Positions 31,614-39,988 of a DNA stretch of 45,019 bases are shown here, one piece after another. A model generated the notes under the pieces. That model was not told the DNA's origin and made no database searches. It was given only the letters and a program-made list of their open reading frames with translations. This DNA is from an uncultured Chloroflexota bacterium (GTDB lineage: Bacteria; Chloroflexota; UBA11872; UBA12225): positions 23,271-68,289 of the forward strand of contig CADCTC010000002.1 in assembly GCA_902805635.1 (NCBI GenBank), written 5' to 3'. Every line of letters begins with the position of its first letter. The stretch's first letter is position 1. The translations under genes and the position numbers were made by a program.

Positions 31614-33493
31614 CAGAGCAGTTCAACGCGTTTTAGCGGAGTAGCGGGGCGCCGCGGCCCGTCCCCACCGAGCAGCCGCGTGGCCTGCGCCTGAGTGCGT
31701 GCCTGCGAGAACCGTTCTACCAGGTTGATGTCGGCGCCGCCCTCGGCGCCGCGCCGGCCGCCCACCTTGACCATTGCCGGGATGCGCGTCAGCCGGCCCA
31801 GCACGATCACCTCCCCCTGGTTCAGGCCGGGCAGGTTCTCCAGCAGGCTCTGAGAAACGACCTCCGACGCGCGCTGGATCGCTTTCTGGTCGTCCGGGTT
31901 GGTCAGGCGCATGATGAGCTGCGAGGCGCACTGCGAAAGCGTGTCGTCGGCAATCTTGGAGGGTCGCTGCGTGATCACCACCAGGAACACGCCGAACTTG
32001 CGTCCTTCCGACGCGACGGTATTCACGATGCGAGACGCCTTCGTCACGTCGCGGCCTCCAGGCACCAGGTTGTGCGCCTCTTCCAGCACGACGAACACCG
32101 GCCAGCGCAGCTCACCGGCCAGGGCGCGCTGCCACAGGCTGGACAGGAGCCACTCGGCGGTGTACGCCATCACCACCTTCTCGGTACCGGCCAGGTCGAT
32201 CACCGTCAGCTTCATCGGCTTGACGATCTCGTCTAGGTCGATCGTCTTGTGCCCCCACACGGGGTACCGCACCAGCTTGGTGACGTAGGTCAGCGCGTTG
32301 CGCGCCGCGCGCATCTCATCCTCTTCGCCCGCCGGACCATTCTTGCGCCGCTTCCCGCCGAGCGACTCGCGTGAGACGGCATCAACACCGGCCGGCGACG
32401 CCAGGCTGCGCAGGAAGGCATCGGTCTGCGAATCATCTTCGCCATCCGGCAGGGGCAGCGCGTGGCCGGCGCCGTTGGCAGTGCTGTTGGCGGCGCCGTT
32501 TGTCGCGCCATTCTCCGCTCCACTGGATGAGGAGGCCGGGGCCAGGGCCGGCTCGGCCAGCGGCACGCCGGCAAAGTCGGCCAGTTCCTGTGCCAGCGCA
32601 TAGGGGTCGAAGTCGCGGTTCTGGGCGCGCAGGCGCGCGACGGCGCCGTTGACGGCGTCGCGGATGCGCACCGCGTTGGCCGGGACGCCGGCTACCTCGC
32701 AGATGTCCTCGCCCTCCAGGCTGGAGAAGCGGATGGTGTAGTCGAGCGATGGCCCCACCAGTTCTTCGGGGTAGCGGCGGTTCTGAATGCCCGGCACGCG
32801 GTAGAGCTCAATGCGGTCGGCGTGCTCAGTCTTCTTCGCGTGGGAGAACGGCACCGCCTCGTCTTCGCGGGTCTTACGCAGCTGGACGTAATCCGAATTA
32901 GGATCCAGCACGATCACCGTCCCGCCAAGCCCCAGCAGGTCTTCCAGGATCTTGCCGGCCAGGTAGCTCTTGCCGGCGCCGGTCTGGGCAATGATCGCCA
33001 GGTGGCGCGACAGGCCGTTGGGGTCCAGCTTGACCTCCACTCCCTTGCGGTTGATCAGCGTGCCGAGCGTGATGTTGGATGCTTCCTCGCGTGAGAAGTA
33101 GCGCCGCAGCAGCGCGTCCGATGCCGGGTACACCGGCGTGCCGGGCAGCACCGCCGAGCGCGCCTGGCGCACCGTGCCGTCCATCAAGAACCCCAGCACG
33201 TTGGCGGAGGCGCACAGCCGCGGTGGCACCATGGCGGCGTGGTCGATCAGCGTCTGCGCCTGGTCGAAGTCCACGCCATCGTCCAGCGTGATGACGTCCG
33301 CCTCGATGCCCGCCACCTGCGCCAGCAGGTCCACCTCCACCAGCCGATCGTCGATCCGCTCATGCGTGCCGCGAATGACAACATACTCCAACCGGGGCGG
33401 GACCGAGTCCTCCTGGCTGACGAAGCTGAAGCTCTGCGGCGTCGAGTGCCCCGTCACTATGCCGATAGGCGCGGCGCGTCCGTCCATTGTCAT
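31613..33493 (-). CDS. herA: HerA-type ATPase (DNA-translocating helicase family)
   Basis: The chosen ATG at 33493 (or 33487, which has AGGGGA at a better distance) gives about 626 residues. An N-terminal HAS-barrel-like region is followed by Walker A AQTGAGKSYLAGKIL (about 168-182), VIVLDPNSDYV, Walker B FVVLEEAHN (near 465), and VITQRPSKIADDTLSQC with the sensor and arginine region. About residues 320-360 are a low-complexity Asn/Gly/Ala linker. HerA forms hexamers that pump DNA, usually with the nuclease NurA in end resection; no nurA or Sir2 gene is visible here. A frame extending to 33814 has a poor-quality N-terminus and is not used. Confidence 0.82.
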   Translation of the reverse strand: MTMDGRAAPIGIVTGHSTPQSFSFVSQEDSVPPRLEYVVIRGTHERIDDRLVEVDLLAQVAGIEADVITLDDGVDFDQAQTLIDHAAMVPPRLCASANVLGFLMDGTVRQARSAVLPGTPVYPASDALLRRYFSREEASNITLGTLINRKGVEVKLDPNGLSRHLAIIAQTGAGKSYLAGKILEDLLGLGGTVIVLDPNSDYVQLRKTREDEAVPFSHAKKTEHADRIELYRVPGIQNRRYPEELVGPSLDYTIRFSSLEGEDICEVAGVPANAVRIRDAVNGAVARLRAQNRDFDPYALAQELADFAGVPLAEPALAPASSSSGAENGATNGAANSTANGAGHALPLPDGEDDSQTDAFLRSLASPAGVDAVSRESLGGKRRKNGPAGEEDEMRAARNALTYVTKLVRYPVWGHKTIDLDEIVKPMKLTVIDLAGTEKVVMAYTAEWLLSSLWQRALAGELRWPVFVVLEEAHNLVPGGRDVTKASRIVNTVASEGRKFGVFLVVITQRPSKIADDTLSQCASQLIMRLTNPDDQKAIQRASEVVSQSLLENLPGLNQGEVIVLGRLTRIPAMVKVGGRRGAEGGADINLVERFSQARTQAQATRLLGGDGPRRPATPLKRVELL

Positions 33494-33560
33494 TCCCCTG
33501 GTGTCCCTGTCGCTGTCGGTCGCTGTCGTAGGACTGTCTGCCGCCATTGTAGGCGTGAGC

Positions 33561-33583
33561 AGCATGTTCTGGAAAGCATGTTC
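33561..33583. promoter_or_regulatory. Direct repeat upstream of herA
   Basis: AGCATGTTC occurs twice, at 33561-33569 and 33575-33583 (period 14), about 70-90 bp upstream of the herA start. On the minus strand each copy contains GAAC. It is a candidate regulator site, possibly SOS-like; that is inference from spacing and gene role only. Confidence 0.4.
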
Positions 33584-33713
33584 GAACCTGGCCGTCGCGC
33601 GGGCGTCTTGCCATGTATCGACGCTCACCCCATACTTTGGTGGCGCGACGCGCTCTGAGCACCGGTGTGGCGCAAGACGACGCAGCACAATGCATGACTG
33701 GTGAGTTGACGTA

Positions 33714-34790
33714 ATGGCAGCACGGGCGGCGCTCGCCGCGAAGAGGACCGGGGCCGTGGCACGCGGCACATCGGGTGACATGGGGCCGCTCGACCGGCTC
33801 CTGGCCATCCCCATGTGGGTGCGCCTGGCAGTGGGTGCGCTCGTCCTGCTGGCACTGCTGGGCGGCGGCGGATACTGGCTCTATACCGCACTCGATCCGC
33901 TGTATCCGCAGGAGCTGTGGAAGTACTTCCGGCCTGCACCGCCCCTGGCGGGAGGGTCGCTGCTCTATCGCGACCTTGACGGCCAGCTCTTCATCGCCCC
34001 GGCGTCGGACCCCAAAGCCGGCCGGCGTCTTCTAGACGCGGAAGCGGCCGCGGGCAGCCACGAGATCGTGCGTGACGCCGCCGCGCTGCCCGACAAGCGT
34101 CACGTCGCCTACTACGCGTCCGAGAAGCGCGAAGGGCAGGCCGAGCAGGACGTGCTGAAGGTGGTCACGCTGGATGGCGCGCTCGTGCGGCGCGTCCCGG
34201 TCCTATCCACCGGCGAGGCGATCCGGCCATCCATCTTCACCTCCACCAGCGGGCGCTACGTGGCGCTGACCAACCGCGAGCGTAGCCTCGTCTACTACCT
34301 GGACGTAGCCGGCGAGGGCGGCCTGGTTGCCGGCACGCTGGATGCGGCGCCAGAGCGCATGCTCTGGAACCGCAACGCCGACCTGAGCACCGCCCACTCG
34401 CCGGGGCAGCAGCCATACGCCGCATCGCCCGACGGCAAGCTGCGCGCGCAGCTGCGCGCCGGCCGGCGGCGCGCGCCAGAGTGCGAGGAGGCACGCTGCG
34501 AGGCCGGGCAGGAGCTGATAGTGGGCTCCGGCACTGTTGCGAGCAGCGGCCAGCAGCCGGCGGTGCTGTATGGGGCGTTCACGTCATTTTCGGCGGATGG
34601 ATGGGGCCCAATCCCCGCCCAGCCGGCGCAGCGTCTCTACGGCCGGCTGGTCTGGGCGCCGGACGGGTCGCAGCTGATCTTCAGCACGCTGGATGGCGAC
34701 ACATCGAACTCCTACGCCATCGGGACCGACGGACGCACCGCGCCGCGCCTGCTGCTGGAATCGGCGGAGGCGCTCGACTGGCTGCCGTGA
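33714..34790 (+). CDS. Membrane-anchored beta-propeller-like protein, function unknown
   Basis: The 358-residue protein has an N-terminal cytoplasmic tail, one membrane helix (MWVRLAVGALVLLALLGGGG, about 34-53) and an extracytoplasmic region. That region has repeated short motifs such as GSLLYRDLDGQLFIAP, GRYVALTNRERSLVYYLD and GRLVWAPDGSQLIFSTLDGD. These resemble blades of TolB/WD40-like propellers. No catalytic site is seen. It is divergent from herA and lies 28 bp before the crp-like gene, with which it may be transcribed. Confidence 0.6.
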   Translation: MAARAALAAKRTGAVARGTSGDMGPLDRLLAIPMWVRLAVGALVLLALLGGGGYWLYTALDPLYPQELWKYFRPAPPLAGGSLLYRDLDGQLFIAPASDPKAGRRLLDAEAAAGSHEIVRDAAALPDKRHVAYYASEKREGQAEQDVLKVVTLDGALVRRVPVLSTGEAIRPSIFTSTSGRYVALTNRERSLVYYLDVAGEGGLVAGTLDAAPERMLWNRNADLSTAHSPGQQPYAASPDGKLRAQLRAGRRRAPECEEARCEAGQELIVGSGTVASSGQQPAVLYGAFTSFSADGWGPIPAQPAQRLYGRLVWAPDGSQLIFSTLDGDTSNSYAIGTDGRTAPRLLLESAEALDWLP

Positions 34791-34818
34791 GCACGGCCGG
34801 CCGGGGACCAGCCATCAA

Positions 34819-35598
34819 GTGACCACAGCGGGGCGAGCGGCCACCGGCGACAAACCTGCCGCTGGCTATACTCCGTCAGCGGTGGATGGGACAGGCAGGG
34901 GACTCGATCAACCCCAGATAGTCGAGGCGCTGCGGCGCGTGCCGCTCTTCGTGTCACTGAGTCCGCAGCAGCTGGAAGAGCTTGGGCGCATGGCGCGGCG
35001 CCAGCGCTTCGCGCGCGATGAGGTCATCTTCTACCAGGGTGATCCGGGCGATTCGTTCTACGTCATCCTGAGCGGCCAGGTGAAGGTCAGCGTCTCGTCA
35101 CCTGAGGGTCAGGAGGCGATCCTGGTCATGCTCGACGGTGGCGAGAGCTTCGGCGAGCTGGCGCTGCTGGACGAGCAGCCGCGCTCGGCGACCATCGAGG
35201 CGACCGGCCCGACTGAGGTGCTGGTGATGCGCAAGGACGAGTTCCACCGCCTCATCCACCACTACCCGGACATCGCGCTGCACCTGCTCCGGGTAATGAC
35301 CAAGCGCCTGCGCGACACAGACCAGCTGGTGCAAGACGCCGCCTTCCTGGACGTGGCCGAGCGGCTGGCCAAGAAGCTGCTCCAGCTGATCGATTCCCAC
35401 GGTCGCCGCTCAGACCGCGGCATAGAGCTGGACATCCACCTCACCCAGCAGGACCTCGCCGCCATGATCGGCGCCACGCGCGAGAGCGTCAATAAGCAGC
35501 TCGGCGCCTTCCGCGACCGCGGCATCCTCTCGGTGGATCGCCAGCGGATCACCATCCTTAAGACCGACCTGCTGCGCGAGCGCGTTAGCCAGTATTAG
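34819..35598 (+). CDS. CRP/FNR-family regulator with a CRP-type cAMP pocket
   Basis: The 259-residue product (GTG start chosen at 34819; others possible) has a disordered N-terminus of about 35 residues. Its cNMP-binding domain contains FGELALLDEQPRSATI near residue 111; the Glu and Arg-Ser match the cAMP-contacting residues of CRP. The C-terminal helix-turn-helix reads QDLAAMIGATRESVNKQL, where R-E-x3-K aligns with the base-reading residues of E. coli CRP (Arg180, Glu181, Arg185) for TGTGA half-sites. There is no FNR cysteine cluster. A matching TGTGA-N6-TCACA site occurs at 37653-37670. Confidence 0.88.
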   Translation: MTTAGRAATGDKPAAGYTPSAVDGTGRGLDQPQIVEALRRVPLFVSLSPQQLEELGRMARRQRFARDEVIFYQGDPGDSFYVILSGQVKVSVSSPEGQEAILVMLDGGESFGELALLDEQPRSATIEATGPTEVLVMRKDEFHRLIHHYPDIALHLLRVMTKRLRDTDQLVQDAAFLDVAERLAKKLLQLIDSHGRRSDRGIELDIHLTQQDLAAMIGATRESVNKQLGAFRDRGILSVDRQRITILKTDLLRERVSQY

Positions 35599-35660
35599 AC
35601 GCTCCGGGCAAGCGCACTCCGGCCTGTCCACGCCTTAGTTCGGCGTACCCATGCGCCGCT

Positions 35661-35690
35661 CGCAGAAGTGCGTGTCGCAGAAGTGCGTGT
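35661..35690. repeat. Exact 15-bp tandem duplication
   Basis: CGCAGAAGTGCGTGT is present twice, end to end, in the 117-bp gap between the convergent crp and parB genes. Nothing else is recognised in that gap. Confidence 0.75.
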
Positions 35691-35715
35691 CGAACGGCGC
35701 TACCCCGCGACTAAC

Positions 35716-36714
35716 CTACTCCGCGTTCGCCAGGCGGTCGTAGATGCTTTGGAGCTGCTCGTCGTCGTAGTAGTGGATCACCAGACGACCGCCGCGACGG
35801 CTGCGAGACAGGGCGACGCGCGTGCCCAGCGCCTCACGGAAGCGCTCCTCGATCTCTTCCGTAGCGGCGTCCCGGCGGCGCGACGGCACACGCTGGCCGC
35901 CCGATTCTGGCTCAGGCGCTTGCTGGAGGCGGCGCACCGCCTCTTCGACCTGGCGCACCGTCCAGCCATTGTCGATCACCTCCTGAGCCAGCCGTTCCTG
36001 GGCCTCGCGGTCGCCGGCCAGGCCGAGCACCGCGCGCGCGTGGCCCTCGCTGAGACGGCCGTCAAGCACCGCCTGCTGCACGCGCGCCGGCAGCTGCAGC
36101 AGGCGCATGGTGTTGGAGATCGCGAAGCGACTCTTGCCGACCCGCCGGCCAATCTCCTCCTGCGTGAGGCCGAACTCCTCGGACAGCTGCTGGAAGGCAG
36201 CCGCCTCTTCCAGCGGGTTGAGGTCGGCGCGCTGCACGTTCTCCACCAGCGCCAGCTCCAGCAGCTCGCGCCCTGCCGCCTCGCGCACCACAACCGGCAC
36301 GCGCACCAGCCCCGCCAGGCGGGATGCCTGCCAGCGCCGCTCACCCGCGATGAGCATGTACCGCGCACGGCCGGGTGGGTCGCCCGTCCGGGCCGGCGCC
36401 GCGGTCACCACCAGCGGCTGGATGATCCCGTGCTCGCGGATGCTTTCCGCCAGGTCGGCCAGCAGCTCGGCGTCGAACTGCCGGCGCGGCTGCAGCGGGT
36501 TGGGCTCGATCCGTCCAATCTCCACTTCCAGCGGCGCCACCTGTGCGGGGCCGTCAGGGTCATGGGTCGCTCGCGTGACCTGTATCGACCCGGCCTCTCC
36601 CTCCGCTCGCCCACTACCCGAAGCACCGCTGTCCCCAGTCGCCGGGGCACGTTCCGCAGGCGGCGCGATAAGCGCGTCCAGGCCGCGCCCCAACCCGGCT
36701 CTACGAGGCGGCAT
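35716..36714 (-). CDS. parB: Chromosome partitioning protein ParB
   Basis: The 332-residue protein starts PPRRAGLGRGLDALI, the usual ParA-interacting N-terminus. It then has EPNPLQPRRQFDAELL, GERRWQASRLAG of the CTP-binding clamp, ENVQRADLNPLEEA, the HTH LTQEEIGRRVGKSRFAIS and a C-terminal dimer domain (GGRLVIHYYDDEQLQSI). It loads at parS near the origin and drives segregation with ParA. It overlaps the 3' end of parA by 14 bp. No exact parS site is seen in this window. Confidence 0.93.
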   Translation of the reverse strand: MPPRRAGLGRGLDALIAPPAERAPATGDSGASGSGRAEGEAGSIQVTRATHDPDGPAQVAPLEVEIGRIEPNPLQPRRQFDAELLADLAESIREHGIIQPLVVTAAPARTGDPPGRARYMLIAGERRWQASRLAGLVRVPVVVREAAGRELLELALVENVQRADLNPLEEAAAFQQLSEEFGLTQEEIGRRVGKSRFAISNTMRLLQLPARVQQAVLDGRLSEGHARAVLGLAGDREAQERLAQEVIDNGWTVRQVEEAVRRLQQAPEPESGGQRVPSRRRDAATEEIEERFREALGTRVALSRSRRGGRLVIHYYDDEQLQSIYDRLANAE

Positions 36715-37537
36715 GTGACATCTCCTCGGGATGGATGCGCTTGTCCAACTCAGCCGCTACGGCCCGGTACGCCGCGGCGCCGCGCCCGCCGGGATCGTAG
36801 CGCAGGATCGACTGTCCGTAGCTTGGCGCCTCGCCCAGGCGCACGGTGCGGGGCACGATCGTCGGCAGGATGATGTCCGGGAAGTGGCGGCGCACTTCTT
36901 CCACCACATTCTGCGCCAGCCCGGTGCGCGCGTCGAACATCGTCATCAACAGGAACAGGCGGCGCAGCTGCGGGTTGAGCGCGTCCCGCACGCGGCGCAG
37001 CGTCTCCAGCAGCTGGCTCAGTCCTTCCAACGCAAGGTACTCGCACTGCACCGGCGCCACCACCCCCTGCGCTGCCACCAGCGCGTTCAGCGTCAGCAGC
37101 CCTAGCGAAGGCGGACAGTCCACCAACACGTACTCGTAGATCGGCGCCACCGCCGCCAGCGCATCGGAAAGCCGTGTCTGCCGGTTGGGCGCGTCCACCA
37201 ATTCCACTTCCGCACCGGCCAGCGCCGGGGCGGCAGGGATCACGTCCAGCACCGGCTCTTCGCCACGCGCTTCGAACGCGCGCAGCGCCAGGTCGGGCAG
37301 ACCGGTGGACGCCGCGCTGCGAATGAGGTCGATGGCCAGCGCTTCGCCCAGCAGGAGCTCGTAGCTGGAAGGCGACTCCTTGGGTAGGCCCAGCGCGCCG
37401 GTCAGGTTCGCCTGCGGATCGCTGTCCACCAGCAGCACCCGCCGGCCCCGCTCGGCCAGCGCCGCGCCGAGGTTGATGGCGGTGGTGGTCTTCCCCACGC
37501 CCCCTTTTTGGTTCGCCACCGCCAACACCGTCGCCAT
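36701..37537 (-). CDS. parA: Chromosome partitioning ATPase ParA/Soj
   Basis: The 278 residues start MATVLAVANQKGGVGKTTTA, placing the deviant Walker A at the very N-terminus as in Soj. LLVDSDPQANLTGALGL, YVLVDCPPSLGLLTLNAL and VAPVQCEYLALEGLSQLL follow. In-frame sequence upstream of 37537 is not conserved-looking and is excluded. This is the standard chromosomal copy and pairs with parB directly downstream; the window also holds a separate parAB at 26.7-28.7 kb. Confidence 0.93.
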   Translation of the reverse strand: MATVLAVANQKGGVGKTTTAINLGAALAERGRRVLLVDSDPQANLTGALGLPKESPSSYELLLGEALAIDLIRSAASTGLPDLALRAFEARGEEPVLDVIPAAPALAGAEVELVDAPNRQTRLSDALAAVAPIYEYVLVDCPPSLGLLTLNALVAAQGVVAPVQCEYLALEGLSQLLETLRRVRDALNPQLRRLFLLMTMFDARTGLAQNVVEEVRRHFPDIILPTIVPRTVRLGEAPSYGQSILRYDPGGRGAAAYRAVAAELDKRIHPEEMSHAAS

Positions 37538-37642
37538 CCCGAAGCGAGATTCTAGTTGGGCGGTGCGGCGCGGCGCTGCCCCACGCGTCAGGCCCCCGGT
37601 GGACTGCCATACGCTGGCCCTTCCCACCGACCCAACCACCTC

Positions 37643-37684
37643 TTGACAGCGCTTGTGATTACATTCACAATCTCTGTTGGGAGG
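37643..37684 (+). promoter_or_regulatory. Sigma-70-type promoter with overlapping CRP site
   Basis: TTGACA (37643-37648) is followed after 17 bases by CACAAT (37666-37671). The palindrome TTGTGA-TTACAT-TCACAA (37653-37670) lies between and over the -10 element, so binding should block transcription. The ribosome site GGGAGG at 37679-37684 serves the ATG at 37690. Confidence 0.7.
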
Positions 37685-37689
37685 TCGCC

Positions 37690-38235
37690 ATGCCGTCGAT
37701 TCGCCACGAGGGTGATAAGAAGGAAGTCGTCTGGGGCTGGGAAAGTCACGTGGACAAGATGATCCGCGATGCCCAGGCGCGCGGCGACTTTGACAACCTG
37801 CCCGGCGCCGGCAAGCCGCTCGATCTCGAAGAGAACGTCTTCGCCGGGGACATGGCCTCTGCCTTCCGCCTGGTGCGCAACGCAAACGCAGCCCCGCTGT
37901 GGGTGCAGCTGGACAAGGAAATAGGCGACGACGCGGCCGCGCTACAGACGATGCTGGAGCGCACCGCGCGGTACCTCGAGGAGCAGGCGGCGCACATCCG
38001 GGCGGAGCGTCCCGCTGAGAGCCGCAACTCCCCGGCTCGCTCCCGCACGATTGCCCACCTTGAGGCGGAGCGCCAGCGTGCCCGCGCGCTCTACCTCACT
38101 CGCGCGGCCGAGCTCGACAAGAAGATCGACGAGTACAACGCCAACCGCCCGCGGAACCTCAGCTGGCTAGAGAAGACGCGCCTACTGCCGGCGGTAGCGG
38201 CCCGGCGGTTCGACGAGCGGATACCGCCGTACTAA
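37690..38235 (+). CDS. DUF1992 / DnaJ-homologue C28-like domain protein
   Basis: The 181-residue protein has the DUF1992 signature HVDKMIRDAQARGDFDNLPG, then AGKPLDLEENVF and LDKEIGDDAAALQTML, followed by a charged helical C-terminal half. The family's role is unknown; eukaryotic relatives are J-domain-like, but no J domain is present here. Promoter and ribosome site are clear (37643-37684), with a CRP-type site over the -10. The stop overlaps the convergent GNAT gene by 3 bp. Confidence 0.82.
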   Translation: MPSIRHEGDKKEVVWGWESHVDKMIRDAQARGDFDNLPGAGKPLDLEENVFAGDMASAFRLVRNANAAPLWVQLDKEIGDDAAALQTMLERTARYLEEQAAHIRAERPAESRNSPARSRTIAHLEAERQRARALYLTRAAELDKKIDEYNANRPRNLSWLEKTRLLPAVAARRFDERIPPY

Positions 38236-38786
38236 CGGTCGGCCGAGGCGAACTCGTCGCCCAAGATGCCCATGTAGACGAGGTTATGCCAGCGACCCTG
38301 GACCTTCATCTCGTCGCGCAAGGTGCCCTCCAGATGGAAGCCCACCTTCTGGTACGTGCGGATGGCCCGCGTGTTGTACTCCAGAACCCGCAAATACACC
38401 TTATGCAGGTTGAGCGCGCCAAACGCGTGGCGGAGCGCCAGCCGCAGCGCTTCCGTGCCGTTCCCGCCATTGCGATAGCTCTCGCCAATCCAGATGGAGA
38501 GCTCGGCAGCCTGGTGGGGAATCGAGCGGTCCCACAGCGATATCAAGCCGATCGGCGCGTCGTCCCGCCCGGCAATCACCAGGTCCGCCAGCGATCCGCT
38601 GTGCTCGCCGAGGAACACCTGGCGCCACAGCAACGCCCCCCCACCGGCATCAACGCCCATGTAGTAATCAATCTCGGGATCGGCCCGCAGCCGCTCCAGT
38701 GCCGCCTGGTCGCCGGGACGGGGGGTGCGCAGCGTCACCCGCTGCCCCACGAGCGACACTTGCCGGCGCCAGACGAGATTGCGCAT
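38232..38786 (-). CDS. GNAT-family N-acetyltransferase (RimJ/RimL-like)
   Basis: The protein from ATG 38786 has 184 residues. It shows VTLRTPRPGDQAALERLRAD at the N-terminus, the acetyl-CoA loop region ESYRNGGNGTEALRLALRHA and the C-terminal YNTRAIRTYQKVGFHLEGTL, typical of RimJ/RimL-type acetyltransferases. The substrate may be a protein N-terminus, an amino group on a drug or another amine. A longer frame to 38945 is probably not translated. Confidence 0.85.
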   Translation of the reverse strand: MRNLVWRRQVSLVGQRVTLRTPRPGDQAALERLRADPEIDYYMGVDAGGGALLWRQVFLGEHSGSLADLVIAGRDDAPIGLISLWDRSIPHQAAELSIWIGESYRNGGNGTEALRLALRHAFGALNLHKVYLRVLEYNTRAIRTYQKVGFHLEGTLRDEMKVQGRWHNLVYMGILGDEFASADR

Positions 38787-38943
38787 CGAATGGGCATTAT
38801 TGCACGCCCCAACCCAGGAGCGGCCGCCCGTGTGACGCCTGTCAAGTGCCGGTGGGACACCGCCCAATACCCGGCGTCGGGGCGTCGCGAGTGTGCACGC
38901 TGCGCCGCCTGGCGTTAGACTCCGTTTGGGGACCAGACAGCGC

Positions 38944-39501
38944 ATGTGGCGGACCGCGGCGTCGATGATGCTGACGTTCAGCGCCCTCGGGTGGGCGATC
39001 TTTTCGGCCGCCCTGTGCTTCCTCTACGGCTCCACCTTCTGGATCGACCTGTTTGGCCGGTTCGGCGCCTTCTATTCGGCGCTAGCCTCGTTTGCGGTGT
39101 GTTTCTACGGCGCGCGCTTCCTGCTGCGCCTGGCGGACAAGCTGATCGAGCCCTATACCGGCCCGTTCGGCGGCGCCGTGTACAAGGGGGCGCCGGCGGA
39201 CACGTTCTACCGCGACTGGCCAGGGTACGCGGCCGGCGTCATCCGCAACCGGCGCTACGCCTTTTACGCGCGCACGCGCCAGTGGGAGAAGCTGCACGCG
39301 TTGGAAGCTGAGCACGCGCTAGCCGGGCCGAGCAATACCGCCACTATGCCGGAGCCACCCCACCCGCGCCGCACCAGCATGGCATCGCGCGCCACGCTCG
39401 ACGAGACCCGGCGTGCCGCCCGCCGCACGTCGGTCAAGGCGCCGCGGATCGAACGCTGGGCCGCCCTGGACGACGAAGAAACGCTCCCGGCGCACTCATA
39501 G
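38944..39501 (+). CDS. Small membrane protein, function unknown
   Basis: I do not recognise a family. From ATG 38944 the 185 residues hold two hydrophobic helices (about 8-30 and 40-60; the second includes SALASFAVCFYGARFLL). A basic, Pro/Arg/Thr-rich soluble tail of about 110 residues follows. The start lacks a good ribosome site. It overlaps the end of queF by 6 bp. Confidence 0.6.
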   Translation: MWRTAASMMLTFSALGWAIFSAALCFLYGSTFWIDLFGRFGAFYSALASFAVCFYGARFLLRLADKLIEPYTGPFGGAVYKGAPADTFYRDWPGYAAGVIRNRRYAFYARTRQWEKLHALEAEHALAGPSNTATMPEPPHPRRTSMASRATLDETRRAARRTSVKAPRIERWAALDDEETLPAHS

Positions 39502-39873
39502 ATCGGAGGTGCCCGGCTTGGCATGCCCGGCGCGCACGACGGTGCGGATGCCGCCCCGGACGTTGAAGTCCCCCACCACCATGATGCGCCGCGGGTCGAT
39601 CGCCGCGACGAGGTCATTGAGGATGATGTTGGTCACGTCCTCGTGGAAGTGGCCCTCATCCCGGAACGACCAGAAGTAGAGCTTGAGCGACTTGAGCTCC
39701 ACACACGTCGCATCGGGCACGTACGTGATCGTGAAGGTGGCGAAGTCCGGCTGCCCCGTCATCGGGCACACGCAGGTGAACTCAGGGCAGGTGAACTCCA
39801 CCTCGAACTCCCGGTTGGGATGCGGGTTGGGGAACGTATCGAGATGCTTGCTGGGAGAGGTCGGCATAGTCAC
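39496..39873 (-). CDS. queF: NADPH-dependent 7-cyano-7-deazaguanine reductase (QueF type I)
   Basis: The 125-residue enzyme reduces preQ0 to preQ1 in queuosine synthesis. Its signature is CPEFTCVCPMTGQPDFA, with the thioimide-forming Cys36 and proton-donor Asp43; the NADPH-binding ELKSLKLYFWSFRDEGHFHE follows. The short unimodular form and length fit type I. The start may be 39873 or 39867. No queC, queD or queE is nearby, so preQ0 must come from genes elsewhere or from salvage. Confidence 0.93.
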   Translation of the reverse strand: MTMPTSPSKHLDTFPNPHPNREFEVEFTCPEFTCVCPMTGQPDFATFTITYVPDATCVELKSLKLYFWSFRDEGHFHEDVTNIILNDLVAAIDPRRIMVVGDFNVRGGIRTVVRAGHAKPGTSDL

Positions 39874-39988
39874 TCAGAGTCTATCCGGGCGCTGGGCAGT
39901 CGCAATGGTGCACACATGAGGGGCAGACCAGTCCTACCCTGCGCCGCATAAGCGGGCACGCCGACTATCATTGTCACAGCACACGCAG

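Noticed and set aside
33494-33814. N-terminal extension of herA to 33814
   Set aside because: The extra residues are low quality, the region overlaps the divergent gene start, and a better start with a ribosome site exists at 33487/33493.
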